Source of the DNA: Oscillospiraceae bacterium
GTDB lineage: Bacteria; Bacillota_A; Clostridia; Oscillospirales; CAG-272
Assembly: GCA_015064425.1 (NCBI GenBank)
Contig: SVSF01000006.1
Coordinates: forward strand, 1-34,088
Direction: 5' to 3'
Length of the DNA: 34,088 nt
The notes under the pieces are model-generated. The model was not told the origin of the DNA. It saw only the letters and a program-made list of their open reading frames with translations, and ran no database searches. Within the stretch, counting starts at the first letter, position 1, and each line of letters opens with the position of its first letter. A program made the translations under genes and the position numbers. Below are positions 21,828 to 31,153 of the stretch, piece by piece.

Positions 21828-22847
21828 TTGATAAATAATAATAGTCCTTGTTTGGTTTCAATTATAGTACCCGCATATAATGTTGAAAAATATATTGAAA
21901 AATGCATTAAATCTATTTCTAATCAAAATTATCAAAACATTGAAATTATAGTAATCAATGATGGTTCTAACGACAGAACAAAAGAAATATTAGCCAACCT
22001 CTCCCTATCAGAAAGCCGATTACACATAATAGATCAAAATAATTCAGGAGTCAGTTCATCAAGAAATGTCGGCATTAAAAAAGCATTAGGAGAATATCTC
22101 ATATTTGTTGATGGGGATGATTACATATCTTGCGATTTTTTTGATTATATGCTATCTCTAGTAAAAAACACTAGTGCAAATTTTGGCTTTTCCTCAGTTT
22201 GTTTTTCAAATAGGAATGAAAAGCAAACCGCAAATGAAACCATAAAGACATTGTCTTCGGAGGAAGCCACAGCAAAGCTTTTATCACCAGATATTTTTGT
22301 GGGTTGCTGGAATAAAATATACAAAAGAAGTTTTTTACTGGAAAATAATATTTTTTTCTCTCCAGATCTGTTTTATGGTGAAGGATTATCGTTTATAGCC
22401 ACCGTTGCTTTTTTGTCCGATATCTCTGTAGAAGGGAATAGGAAAGTATACTACTACAGACGAAACAATATGAGTTCAGCTACCAGCGTTTTTGATATCA
22501 AAAAGATTTACAATGGAGAAAAATCGCTCCTTAGAATCAAAGAAAAGGTAGGCAATAATAACCCATTGATAAATACGATGTACGAACTACATATGTGCAA
22601 CTATTATTTAGGCGCCATATCAAAAATACTAACCAGTAAAAATAAAAATTCATATCAGGCTGACTATAACAAGTGGCTGACGTATGTGAGAAAACATCAT
22701 ATTAAGTTATTATTTTCAAAGCATGTCTCATTGTATAGAAAAGCCTTACTGTTTTTTGGATCGCTTTTCCCTTCAGTAATTGCAAAACTTGATGTTATAA
22801 GAAAAAATAAGATCTCAAAATCAAGCGTAGAAGATTTTGAGCTATAA
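21828..22847 (+). CDS. Glycosyltransferase family 2
   Basis: A GT-A fold inverting transferase that adds one sugar to the lipid-linked repeat unit at the cytoplasmic membrane face. It carries the N-terminal VSIIVPAYNVEKYIEKCI, the nucleotide-binding VINDGSNDRT, SSSRNVGIKKALGEYLIFVDGDD (D95-x-D97-D98), and later a conserved YGEGLSF acidic region and YYYRRNN. 339 residues. TTG start with GAGG 10 nt upstream. Acceptor and donor are unknown. A/T-rich, like the pyruvyl transferase before it. It ends at a strong convergent terminator. Confidence 0.92.
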   Translation: MINNNSPCLVSIIVPAYNVEKYIEKCIKSISNQNYQNIEIIVINDGSNDRTKEILANLSLSESRLHIIDQNNSGVSSSRNVGIKKALGEYLIFVDGDDYISCDFFDYMLSLVKNTSANFGFSSVCFSNRNEKQTANETIKTLSSEEATAKLLSPDIFVGCWNKIYKRSFLLENNIFFSPDLFYGEGLSFIATVAFLSDISVEGNRKVYYYRRNNMSSATSVFDIKKIYNGEKSLLRIKEKVGNNNPLINTMYELHMCNYYLGAISKILTSKNKNSYQADYNKWLTYVRKHHIKLLFSKHVSLYRKALLFFGSLFPSVIAKLDVIRKNKISKSSVEDFEL

Positions 22848-22852
22848 AGCAA

Positions 22853-22885
22853 AATAACCTCGCTAAATTAGCGAGGTTATTTTTA
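22853..22885. terminator. Bidirectional terminator between GT2 and CpsD kinase
   Basis: A perfect 12-bp stem (AATAACCTCGCT 22853-22864 and AGCGAGGTTATT 22870-22881) with an AAATT loop. T residues follow on the plus strand and A/T on the other side, so it serves both converging genes. Confidence 0.88.
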
Positions 22886-23587
22886 TTTTGCCTCTTCGTC
22901 CTTGGAAGAATATGCATAATATCTGCTGTGATACTTTTTGTAATACTTGCGGTTGCTTCTGGAACGGTTGTTCATTACAACTCCGAGAAGCTTACTTCCG
23001 CTCTTTTCTATCTGAGTAATAGCTTCCTTTGCCTGCTTCAGCTTAACGTTGTTGTCGGATATTACCATTATAACTCCATCGCACTTTTCAGCAACTACCG
23101 CCGCGTCAATAACACGTCCGATAGGGGTAGTATCAAATATAATATAGTCGTAAAGCTTGTAAAGCTCTGTTATAAGAGAAGAGAAATACTTGCATCCAAG
23201 CAGCTCAACGGGATTGGGAGGATACTTGCCCGCAAAAAGCACGTGCATTTTCTTGTTTCCCTCCACCTGATAGATACAGTCTGATATGTTGCTCATACCC
23301 GTAAGTACCTCGCTGAGGCCCTGGGGATTCTTAACAGTGGTATTACGTCCCGCAATTACGGATTTACGCATATCCGCATCAATTACCAATACCTTTTTAC
23401 CAAGCTCTGCAAAACTCTTTGCTATATGCAAAGAAATTATGGATTTGCCTTCGTTTTCGTGGCAGCTCGTTATAGCTATAGTCTTAAGATCCTGTCCGCA
23501 GAACTGGAGATTCGTACGCAAGACCTTGTATGCTTCTTCTGTAAAAAAGTCGTTTTCACCGGGGAGATTGACCTTAATCGTTTCCAT
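22883..23587 (-). CDS. CpsD/CapB-family tyrosine kinase (BY-kinase)
   Basis: The cytoplasmic ATPase half of the polysaccharide co-polymerase system, which autophosphorylates on C-terminal tyrosines to control chain assembly. In 234 residues it shows Walker A SCHENEGKS (K48, S49), Walker A' VLVIDADMRK (D70, D72), Walker B IIFDTTP (D152) and a basic Tyr cluster near the end (RKYYKKYHSRYYAY, six Tyr). The Walker A has Asn where Gly or Pro is usual in GEGKS. Its start overlaps the end of the CpsC-like gene by 14 bp, matching the usual split membrane-activator plus kinase pair. Last gene of the minus-strand polysaccharide operon. Confidence 0.94.
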   Translation of the reverse strand: METIKVNLPGENDFFTEEAYKVLRTNLQFCGQDLKTIAITSCHENEGKSIISLHIAKSFAELGKKVLVIDADMRKSVIAGRNTTVKNPQGLSEVLTGMSNISDCIYQVEGNKKMHVLFAGKYPPNPVELLGCKYFSSLITELYKLYDYIIFDTTPIGRVIDAAVVAEKCDGVIMVISDNNVKLKQAKEAITQIEKSGSKLLGVVMNNRSRSNRKYYKKYHSRYYAYSSKDEEAK

Positions 23588-24440
23588 CCTGTTTCACCTC
23601 CTCTGCATTGCTTGCCTTTGCTTCAGTCTTACGGCTCTTGCTTCCGTAGCCGTATCCATAGCCGTATCCATAACCGTAGCCATATCCGTACTTGCGGTTT
23701 CCTCCGTACTTCCTGTATATGCCGTAAAGCTTTCCGGGACGGGAGTTGGCATTGGGAATATCTCCTATGACCGTAAGTCCAAGATACCTCTCTATCTCCT
23801 CTTCAAAGCGTATTCTTGTATCAAAGAAGAACACCACAAGGCTGAGACAGTATACGGCAACTGCGGTAATAGCTGCCAAAACAAAATATACTATCATTCC
23901 TATTCTGTTACAGGGAGCCTTGGGAAGAGTACCGTATTCATAGAGGTTGACCTGCTTAAAGCCCATAGCTTCCTCGATCTCCACAACGCCTATTTCACAG
24001 AGCTTGTCCGCAATAAGCTTTGCCTGCTCGGGGCTTCCCGCTTCGACCTTTACCTCAAGAATTCTGGTATTACTGGGGTTTGATGTAGATATATTACTTA
24101 CAAGACCGCCGTAGCTGACGTTGAGATCAAGCTCATCTATAACTCTGTCGACAACTGTATGGCTCTTTAAAAGATAGGTACAGTCGTTTACTACCTTTAA
24201 CGCAAGGGCAAAATCATTAGATACCTCGCTACTGCTGCTACTGCCCACGTTTTCATCCTTCTGACGGAGGATATATAGTATAGCGGTGGATTCGTATCTG
24301 GGTACGAAGGTGAGCTTGTCCCAAATAAAAAGTGATGTTACCGCTATGACCGCGCAAAGGATCATAAGCCATAATTTCTGCAGAAATATATCGAGCAGAT
24401 CCTTCGGTGTGGTAATTTTTACACTTAACTGATTGTCCAT
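23574..24440 (-). CDS. CpsC/CapA-type chain-length regulator (Wzz family) with Tyr-Gly tail
   Basis: The membrane activator that partners the CpsD kinase and sets polymer length. 288 residues: N-terminal TM (about 21-42), an extracytoplasmic domain with Wzz signatures (SNPSNTRILEVKVEAGSPEQAKLIAD), a proline-containing segment (LPKAPCN) before TM2 (about 184-208), and a cytoplasmic tail. The tail has a linker (GLTVIGDIPNANSR) and then Lys/Tyr-rich sequence with eight consecutive Tyr-Gly units (DNA 23643-23690) ending in SKSRK. The kinase has its own Tyr cluster, so this tail is an extra. The ORF overlaps CpsD by 14 bp. Confidence 0.92.
   Translation of the reverse strand: MDNQLSVKITTPKDLLDIFLQKLWLMILCAVIAVTSLFIWDKLTFVPRYESTAILYILRQKDENVGSSSSSEVSNDFALALKVVNDCTYLLKSHTVVDRVIDELDLNVSYGGLVSNISTSNPSNTRILEVKVEAGSPEQAKLIADKLCEIGVVEIEEAMGFKQVNLYEYGTLPKAPCNRIGMIVYFVLAAITAVAVYCLSLVVFFFDTRIRFEEEIERYLGLTVIGDIPNANSRPGKLYGIYRKYGGNRKYGYGYGYGYGYGYGYGSKSRKTEAKASNAEEVKQDGND
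23643..23690 (-). repeat. Eight-unit hexanucleotide tandem encoding (Tyr-Gly)8
   Basis: Eight 6-bp units of the form TA(C/T)GG(A/C/T), read on the minus strand. Third-base variation between units means it is not a pure microsatellite, suggesting selection on the protein sequence. Confidence 0.9.
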
Positions 24441-24451
24441 TGATCTTACAC

Positions 24452-25189
24452 CTAAACCTTTCCTATGTGCTGTCCTTCAAGTACTCTTAAAGGATTGTTT
24501 TTGCAAAGCTCATCGGCATATTCACTGCCATAAGCTCCGCTTATGTATTCATATGCTTTTTTTATTTCTATGGGTCTGTCCTTGATCCCGTGTCCGTCGG
24601 AGGACACAAGGTCAGCCAAGCCCGTTTTGAGCATTTTTTTACTTCTTATTTTGGCAAAAAATCCAAATTCGGAGAACAGAGAGCCCGCATCTATCTGTAT
24701 CAATGCGCCCATACTCTTCAGCTCCAAAAGTGAGCCTGATCCGAAAGAGAACAAAGAACTGTAACGCTCCGCATGAGCTATGATAGGATGGTATCCCGAG
24801 CCTAAAAGCTCTCTTATCCCTTTAAATACAGTATCTTTCGGTACGGAAGACGAAAAATCCACCAGCACGTATCCAGTCCCGTTAAGACTTCTGCACTCCC
24901 CGCCGTTTACCCAGGCGGCACAGCCTTTTTCATAATGCAGCTCGTTACCCAAATAAAGATTCAGATCGGGGTACTCCTTTTTTGCATGTTCCCGAGCTTC
25001 TGAAAATATCGCAAAGCTCCGCTCCGAATTCCTACCGTAGTATCCCGGATGAAAATGCGGGGTAAAGCATAGGTACCGTATCCCTTGGGAATATGCCTCA
25101 GAGATCATTCCTTTCATCTCTTCGTGATCCTTTGCCCCGTCATCGACGCCATATAAAGCATGTACGTGAATATCAGCAAAAACATTCAT
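24452..25189 (-). CDS. CpsB/CapC-family protein-tyrosine phosphatase (PHP domain)
   Basis: A metal-dependent phosphatase that dephosphorylates the CpsD kinase. The PHP metal-site motifs are all present: DIHVHALYGVDDGA (H8, H10), TPHFHPG (H45, H47), GNELHY (E83), IIAHAERY (H139) and SSDGHG (D198, H200). 245 residues, the usual size. It lies upstream of cpsC and cpsD in the same operon, with the flippase stop overlapping its start by 4 bp (ATGA type). Confidence 0.94.
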   Translation of the reverse strand: MNVFADIHVHALYGVDDGAKDHEEMKGMISEAYSQGIRYLCFTPHFHPGYYGRNSERSFAIFSEAREHAKKEYPDLNLYLGNELHYEKGCAAWVNGGECRSLNGTGYVLVDFSSSVPKDTVFKGIRELLGSGYHPIIAHAERYSSLFSFGSGSLLELKSMGALIQIDAGSLFSEFGFFAKIRSKKMLKTGLADLVSSDGHGIKDRPIEIKKAYEYISGAYGSEYADELCKNNPLRVLEGQHIGKV

Positions 25190-26613
25190 GCAGTTTTCCT
25201 ATTTAATCCCTTACAATTTTTTAATAATTTTCTATGGAAAATAATGCTTAACACTATATAAAGAACAAAATATATAGCCATACCAAACCATACGTTTGAG
25301 AAGAATGTTGCGCATAATATAAAAACGCAAGACAGTAGTACAAGGTACACAAGTTCCCCAACAGGCTTTGATGCGATGCTTTTTTTCAAATTCAATGACT
25401 CAATCAAAAACCACAATACCATAGTAGTAAGAGATGCATACGATATTGACTCGGGGGTTTTAAATAAAGCAAATGCCGCAACATTTCCGACAAATCCGAT
25501 CAAAAGCTCAAAGCACGATATCTTGAAGAAGATAAAGTTTTGATCAAGAGCCTTTCTGAAAGTGAACATTACTATACTTATACAACAGTTAAACATCAAA
25601 CCGGGAAGGATTATCTTTAAATATACACTAGAGTCTCCGTATGCCGGCAAGAACCACTTTACAAACTCAATAAAAGGAAAATAGCATATCAAAGAAAATC
25701 CCGAAAGAAGTGCTACCGTCTTCAATGTTTTTTCATAATAAGCCTCTATCTTTTCCTTAGGAATGTTTTTCAGAATAGGCAGCAAAACCACGGAAAGTGA
25801 CGATATCACAGTAATTATAAGTGTAACTATATTATATGAAAAAGAATATTTTGCATATATCTCGTTTGAAAACAGCAGCTTGACGAACTGTCTGTCAAGA
25901 ATAAGTACTAAATTTGATACCTGGTAAGCAATAGTAAGCGTAATACCAAGTTTGAAAAGCTTTATAATATCAAGCTTCAGCACCTTAAAAGGAATCCTTT
26001 TGCCAAAACCTATATCTCTATACGTAACTACGTACCAAAGTAAAGCCAAGGCATCCATAAGAACTATTCCCACAAGATAGATCTTGTAAGAAATAAATTC
26101 TCCGCTTGTCCTCTGAATTATATACAGTCCTACAATAAACAGTATCTTTAATAAAGAAAACACAAAGGTCCTTGACAGATATTCGGAAAATCTTTGGGTA
26201 GCTTGTGATAAAAACTGGTAATACGTAAGTATATTTTTAAACACAGTACTTGCACCGAGTGCCAGTAAGATAAATTTGCTGTCAGCATCCTTTAAGAACA
26301 ATGCAGAAAGGACCATTAAAGAACCAATGCAAGTCTGCATAATGGCAAAAAAGCTTGTATAGCCGCGCAATTTCCGTTTATCCAGTTCTTCATACGATCT
26401 TCCGGCAAATTTAAGAAGTATGCCGTCAACAAAGCCAAAATGCAGCAAAGCCGTATACGTGATGTAAAGCGTGTAGGTCTTATATTGTCCATACCCGTCT
26501 ATGCTCAAAAGTTTTGGGATCAGCAAAGCCGCCAAAACACTTGAAAAAAGGGAAATGATCCGGCTGGCAGTCACTTTCGTAATATTGCCGAGCATTATAT
26601 ATTTTTTTATCAT
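25186..26613 (-). CDS. Wzx-type polysaccharide flippase
   Basis: A MOP-superfamily integral membrane protein of about 12-14 helices that moves the undecaprenyl-linked repeat unit across the membrane. 475 residues, starting MIKKYIMLGNITKVTASRIISLFSSVLAALLIPKLLSIDGYGQYK, the typical first helix and GYGQY motif. Hydrophobic segments recur through the length. Base composition is more A/T-rich than the cpsB gene it overlaps by 4 bp. Confidence 0.92.
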   Translation of the reverse strand: MIKKYIMLGNITKVTASRIISLFSSVLAALLIPKLLSIDGYGQYKTYTLYITYTALLHFGFVDGILLKFAGRSYEELDKRKLRGYTSFFAIMQTCIGSLMVLSALFLKDADSKFILLALGASTVFKNILTYYQFLSQATQRFSEYLSRTFVFSLLKILFIVGLYIIQRTSGEFISYKIYLVGIVLMDALALLWYVVTYRDIGFGKRIPFKVLKLDIIKLFKLGITLTIAYQVSNLVLILDRQFVKLLFSNEIYAKYSFSYNIVTLIITVISSLSVVLLPILKNIPKEKIEAYYEKTLKTVALLSGFSLICYFPFIEFVKWFLPAYGDSSVYLKIILPGLMFNCCISIVMFTFRKALDQNFIFFKISCFELLIGFVGNVAAFALFKTPESISYASLTTMVLWFLIESLNLKKSIASKPVGELVYLVLLSCVFILCATFFSNVWFGMAIYFVLYIVLSIIFHRKLLKNCKGLNRKTA

Positions 26614-26642
26614 ATCTCTGCCTTTTTACATATGTCGTATCG

Positions 26643-27674
26643 TTAGTTAAATATTTTTTTATTCCTTTTTGCAATTATTCCCACAAGCCACAACAATCGT
26701 TTTTTCAAAATAAATTGCTTGAGCCTCATTTTTTTGTCGCTTTTATCAAAGCGTGCCTTTTTTACTCTCGCATTCACTATGGTACTAGATACAAATGCTT
26801 TCAGCTTTTCCTTTTTTTCTCTGTAATTAAGGCCCGATTTTGCCAAATGCTGTACAGCGATATATGCATGAAGTACTGTAAGCTTATTTACTTCATTGTC
26901 AATTTCAGCAATATTGATCCCTTTACTTTTAACCATTTTTTCATAGTACGTTAAAAATGCCAAACACTTATCCAAAGCATCTCCGTCCCCTTTATGAGAA
27001 ACAGAGCTCTCTCTGATAAAATAATTATAATTAGCAGAGGATGCCACGCTTATCTTTTTTGAATCAAGCATTGATGCGACGAAGCTTATATGGTCTTCTC
27101 CTATTGAGATATTATCGGGAATATTAAGTTGGTTTGGTAAAATAATACTTTTTTTGAATACCTTACCTGCAAGAGATCTGAAACATAGCGCTTGACTTTC
27201 GTTTGTATTAAACAACATCTGTTTTATAGGATCTTTATCATCATTGAGATAATAAATACCATCGGGCTTATTCAAAGGAAAAATCCTTTCGTCTTGCGCA
27301 TAATGTCCAACAATATTATATATTACTATATCCGGGTCGTTTTCCACTATCTCTTTGTTGCATATTTCAAGTACGTTTTCACCCAGCCAATCATCGCTGT
27401 CTAAAAACAGTATGTATTCGCCGGAGCTATGAAAAAGTCCGTAATTTCTTGCCGATGTGTGCCCTCCGTTTTCTTTATGAAAAACTTTTATTCTGGAATC
27501 TTTCACCTCATATTTCCTGCATATTTTAGGTGAATCATCTGTAGAACCGTCGTCAACAAGAATCAGCTCAAAGTCTTTAAACGGTTGACCCAATACAGTA
27601 CTTATACATTTATCCAGATATTCAGACGAATTATATACAGGGATGATAATCGAGAATTTTCTTGCTTTTTCCAT
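26643..27674 (-). CDS. Glycosyltransferase family 2
   Basis: GT-A fold sugar transferase: FSIIIPVYNSSEYLDKCI, LVDDGSTDDSPK, NGGHTSARNYGLFHSSGEYILFLDSDDW (D92-x-D94-D95), and IGEDHISF in the acceptor region. 343 residues with a basic C-terminus (KKRLLWLVGIIAKRNKK), consistent with membrane association. It lies 29 bp upstream of the flippase in the minus-strand operon. Donor and acceptor unknown. Confidence 0.93.
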   Translation of the reverse strand: MEKARKFSIIIPVYNSSEYLDKCISTVLGQPFKDFELILVDDGSTDDSPKICRKYEVKDSRIKVFHKENGGHTSARNYGLFHSSGEYILFLDSDDWLGENVLEICNKEIVENDPDIVIYNIVGHYAQDERIFPLNKPDGIYYLNDDKDPIKQMLFNTNESQALCFRSLAGKVFKKSIILPNQLNIPDNISIGEDHISFVASMLDSKKISVASSANYNYFIRESSVSHKGDGDALDKCLAFLTYYEKMVKSKGINIAEIDNEVNKLTVLHAYIAVQHLAKSGLNYREKKEKLKAFVSSTIVNARVKKARFDKSDKKMRLKQFILKKRLLWLVGIIAKRNKKIFN

Positions 27675-27752
27675 AATATTTGATCACCAAAGTTACATTT
27701 TTGCAAGCGGTATTTGATATATACCTGTTATAGTAACCGCTTTCGGGTCGAA

Positions 27753-28835
27753 TCATAATAACCTTTTGTTCATACAGGTATGTCTTACAATCTTATCTTT
27801 GATTACTTTTAGTCCTATCGAGCGGGACAATTCGATAACCGTGCATACAAAAAACACAAATACGATAGTAAGTCCTGTGTACATCAATATTTCTGTGTCG
27901 TCCTTTTTTTCAAGTAAGTTATATATCCCTTCCCATAAAACACGTCTTAAAACCGGGTGCTCATGAATCAAATATATACCCAAAGACGTTACAGATAACA
28001 TTTTAGCAATTCTGCCTTTATCGTCCTGTTTGGAGTCTTTTTTTATTGCTAAAAGGAACAGTGATAATGAAGATATAAACATTGGGACAGAACTGTCAAA
28101 ATACATTCTGCCTTCGCCGTCTCCATTCATACCGATATATATACTAATCGTTCCAAATGTAATAGCAGAAGCAAAAAGAACCAATACACCCAATATATAT
28201 GCACCTAAAAAATATATGTTTTTTATGCCTTTTATCTTCTCATACTTGTATTTTTTTACGTAATATACTACAAGATACAGAGTCAGGAACCATAAGATTC
28301 CCTTTCCGTTTGATGGATCATAAAGATCTTGCACGTGCTTAAAAACCAATACGGAAGGCAATACAGATACTATGAAAAAAGATATTATACACAAATTTCT
28401 TACATCTTTTTCATCCAAACTCGAAAGCATTTTATTAAGATAGGGAGAAATAATATAAAGCGTTAAATATACGCCAACGTACCAATATTGTTTTGTAAAT
28501 ATGGAAAGTACACATTCAATAAATGTAATTGCCGAAAAATCCGCAAGATTTAAAGCAACAAGTACAAGATAAATAGAAACAGAATATCCGCCGGCTAAAA
28601 AAATTATCCGCCTTATCTTCTTTACTTTTATTTCTGCATCACACAAAAAGAAAGCGGAGATAAGTATAAAAACATTCATCATAGGATAGCACGCCGTACT
28701 TGCAAGCTTTAGTGCGAACCATTGCGGTGAAAGATATGACACTAGGGACAGTGCACCCGACTTGCCTATGGCGTGAATTGCCACTATCCCAAATATAGCA
28801 AGCACCCTAAGCCTGTCGATATTTACATTTCTCAT
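27753..28835 (-). CDS. Acyltransferase family 3 membrane protein
   Basis: A multi-pass (about 10 helices) O-acyltransferase that adds acetyl or a similar group to the exopolysaccharide. The N-terminal NIDRLRVLAIFGIVAIHA carries the conserved catalytic His (H21). 360 residues. A LIHEHPVLRRVLW motif near residue 290 and a basic, cysteine-containing end follow. It begins 6 bp after the EpsG stop, so is co-transcribed. Confidence 0.9.
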   Translation of the reverse strand: MRNVNIDRLRVLAIFGIVAIHAIGKSGALSLVSYLSPQWFALKLASTACYPMMNVFILISAFFLCDAEIKVKKIRRIIFLAGGYSVSIYLVLVALNLADFSAITFIECVLSIFTKQYWYVGVYLTLYIISPYLNKMLSSLDEKDVRNLCIISFFIVSVLPSVLVFKHVQDLYDPSNGKGILWFLTLYLVVYYVKKYKYEKIKGIKNIYFLGAYILGVLVLFASAITFGTISIYIGMNGDGEGRMYFDSSVPMFISSLSLFLLAIKKDSKQDDKGRIAKMLSVTSLGIYLIHEHPVLRRVLWEGIYNLLEKKDDTEILMYTGLTIVFVFFVCTVIELSRSIGLKVIKDKIVRHTCMNKRLL

Positions 28836-28841
28836 ATTTCA

Positions 28842-29981
28842 TCAACCTAACACAAAAAATTTATATGAGCATAAACTACCGCGGAAACACGCCAAGAACA
28901 ACAATGCTCCCGAGGTCAATATTACCAATCTCTGCAGATTGCTCTCTCCAACCGGATTACCGCCATCTCTGTATTTTTGTATTAAAAGCATTAGGAGCGG
29001 CGTTGCAATTATAGGAGAAAAATATGTTGTGATTCTGTGAAAAACCGAAAACGAATTAAATGATACTATGGAAACAAGTATACACACCATGAGTAAGAAC
29101 CCATAGTCAGACATTAGAGCATATCCTTCTTTTGCCTTTTTTTGTTTCATATAAGTGAAAGCCACACAGATTTCAACAATCAAAACTATAACACCTATAA
29201 GATAATCCCAAAAATATGAATAGACATTACCAAATAAATACGACTCTGCTTTATAAAAAATTTTATTAGTAAAATCCTTTGCATAAATTAGTAAAAATCC
29301 CAAAGCAAGGGCAAAAGCCATAAAATGCATCGTTCGATAAACAAAAGCTCTTTCTTTTTTAAAAATAGGCGCAAATATTCTAAATAAGAAAACTATCACG
29401 GCAAGATTATGTATAAGTACTGCGCACACATACAATAGCATATATTTTATGCTTTTCTTTTTTTCTACCGTTTCCTTAAAAAAGCAATACGCAATTATTG
29501 AAAGAGCTAACATCGTACGTATATTGCTTACAACAAATATATAGGTGCCTATCGACATAAAAAACAATAGAGCAATGGATATGTTTGCCCTGCTGACTTT
29601 GTAAATTTCCGCTGTTTTCCAAAAAATATAGAAAATACAGTTATAGCAAACAAATACAGTAAAAGCAGGGAGAATTCTTAATATTCCGATTTGTCCGATT
29701 ATCCAATAAAAAACATTAGCCGCAGGAATCGTTGACCCTTCAACAAAAGTATCAAAAAAGCTCCTAAAATCCATTGTTCCTAACAATCTGATCGATTCAT
29801 TTATCCTATACAAATCCGACTGTACCGAGGGTACGTAAAGGAATCCCATTATGGTTAAAATAATAGTATATATTCTAAATATATATCGCAATCTTATTGT
29901 TGAAAATGCAATCATCATACATGCAAACAGTAACATAGCAGAGTATGTAGAAACGCCCATCAATCTTTCAATAATAAACAT
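28842..29981 (-). CDS. EpsG-type O-antigen/exopolysaccharide polymerase (Wzy)
   Basis: A multi-pass membrane protein (about 10 helices, 379 residues) of the EpsG family, which polymerises lipid-linked repeats outside the membrane. The family motif region SNIRTMLALSIIAYCFF (about 154-170) and the downstream VLIHNLAVIVFLFRIF are clear. Its presence with the flippase and the CpsC chain regulator defines a Wzx/Wzy-dependent pathway. Confidence 0.88.
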   Translation of the reverse strand: MFIIERLMGVSTYSAMLLFACMMIAFSTIRLRYIFRIYTIILTIMGFLYVPSVQSDLYRINESIRLLGTMDFRSFFDTFVEGSTIPAANVFYWIIGQIGILRILPAFTVFVCYNCIFYIFWKTAEIYKVSRANISIALLFFMSIGTYIFVVSNIRTMLALSIIAYCFFKETVEKKKSIKYMLLYVCAVLIHNLAVIVFLFRIFAPIFKKERAFVYRTMHFMAFALALGFLLIYAKDFTNKIFYKAESYLFGNVYSYFWDYLIGVIVLIVEICVAFTYMKQKKAKEGYALMSDYGFLLMVCILVSIVSFNSFSVFHRITTYFSPIIATPLLMLLIQKYRDGGNPVGESNLQRLVILTSGALLFLACFRGSLCSYKFFVLG

Positions 29982-30075
29982 CTAATCATCCAATCCGCTC
30001 ATTAATCCAAATGAGATTCTCTAATATCTATTTAAAGCTAAGTATGTCCTTTTGAAGTCCCCATATACCATATAA

Positions 30076-31137
30076 TTATCGCAATGTGTCAGCATAGTTT
30101 TTTAAGGTTTCTTCTGCTATTTTATCCCAAGAAAAATTATCTCTTATATATTCTAGACAATTTTCTGATTTAGAAGGCACAAGCTCTTTTTCCTCTATCA
30201 TTCTAAGCACTGTCTCAGCAAGAGAGCTAACATTATTCTCACAAGGCCATCCTGCGCCAATGCGTCTAACAGTCTCAGCCATATTTGTGCCTTCCGTAAC
30301 TATGCACGGCACACCGTAGCTTAATGCCTCAAGAACTCCGAGCGGCATACCTTCATACCTTGAAGCTTGTATAAAGCAATCTGCCGACAAAAGGATTTCT
30401 TCTTTCTCTTTGCCATAAACCTCATCGTAAACATTAACGACGCCATCTAGCTTATCCTCTTTTATTAACTTACCTAAAGCTTTGCTATCTTTGCTTTCAG
30501 GCCCATATATATCAATCGTACAATTTGATTCCAAAAGCCTATTCTTACATTTTTCAGCTGCAGAAATAAGAATATCCAAACCTTTACAGTTTATATCTAT
30601 TCTTCCGATGTAAACTATCTTTATTTTGTCTGTATTAAAATGTTCTTTTTTTCTTTCGGGAATATTTATCCCATTTCCGCACACAAAATACGGGGCCCTT
30701 ACTATAGAGTCCTTTGCCTCATTTTCTGATAAATAATGTATCTTCGATGCACCATTAAAGTATCCGTTAAAAAACAAAGAATTACCTATAAATTTTTTTA
30801 ATCTTTTCTTTTTTTGTGCTGTTTTTGCAAGCCCGCCATGTGGCTCTATTACGTAAGGAATATTTTTACTTTTAATTTGTTTGTATATCCTTAAAAAAGG
30901 CGGTCTATACAGTTCGTGAAATACAACTATATCCGGATTGTTAAACGGTTCGGGAAGAATATCAATATCATATTTGCCGTTAGTATTAAAAGTCATTACT
31001 CCTTCAGTATCAAGAGAATAAATATTCCACAAAGCAACTGTAGCGTATTTACCTTGTACCCTTATAAATTGAGGAACAACAGCATTCACACCACTGTACC
31101 TCTTTTCGTCAATGTAAGCAATATGTAAAACAACCAT
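30076..31137 (-). CDS. Glycosyltransferase family 4 (GT-B fold)
   Basis: A retaining transferase. Signatures: N-terminal IAYIDEKRYSGVNAVV (Gly-containing acceptor loop), HELYRPPFL, PHGG(L), the nucleotide-sugar part VYIGRIDINCKGLDIL (R179, K185), and SRYEGMPLGVLEALSYGVPCIVT with the E262-x7-E270 pair. 353 residues. Between its stop and the EpsG start (29982-30075, 94 bp) I see no gene or terminator, so they are probably co-transcribed. Confidence 0.92.
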   Translation of the reverse strand: MVVLHIAYIDEKRYSGVNAVVPQFIRVQGKYATVALWNIYSLDTEGVMTFNTNGKYDIDILPEPFNNPDIVVFHELYRPPFLRIYKQIKSKNIPYVIEPHGGLAKTAQKKKRLKKFIGNSLFFNGYFNGASKIHYLSENEAKDSIVRAPYFVCGNGINIPERKKEHFNTDKIKIVYIGRIDINCKGLDILISAAEKCKNRLLESNCTIDIYGPESKDSKALGKLIKEDKLDGVVNVYDEVYGKEKEEILLSADCFIQASRYEGMPLGVLEALSYGVPCIVTEGTNMAETVRRIGAGWPCENNVSSLAETVLRMIEEKELVPSKSENCLEYIRDNFSWDKIAEETLKNYADTLR

Positions 31138-31153
31138 TTTCCCTCAAAGTTTT

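Noticed and set aside
20698..22847. The AT-rich plus-strand pair as a mobile element
   Set aside because: Terminators lie at both ends, but there are no inverted terminal repeats, target duplications, recombinase or transposase.
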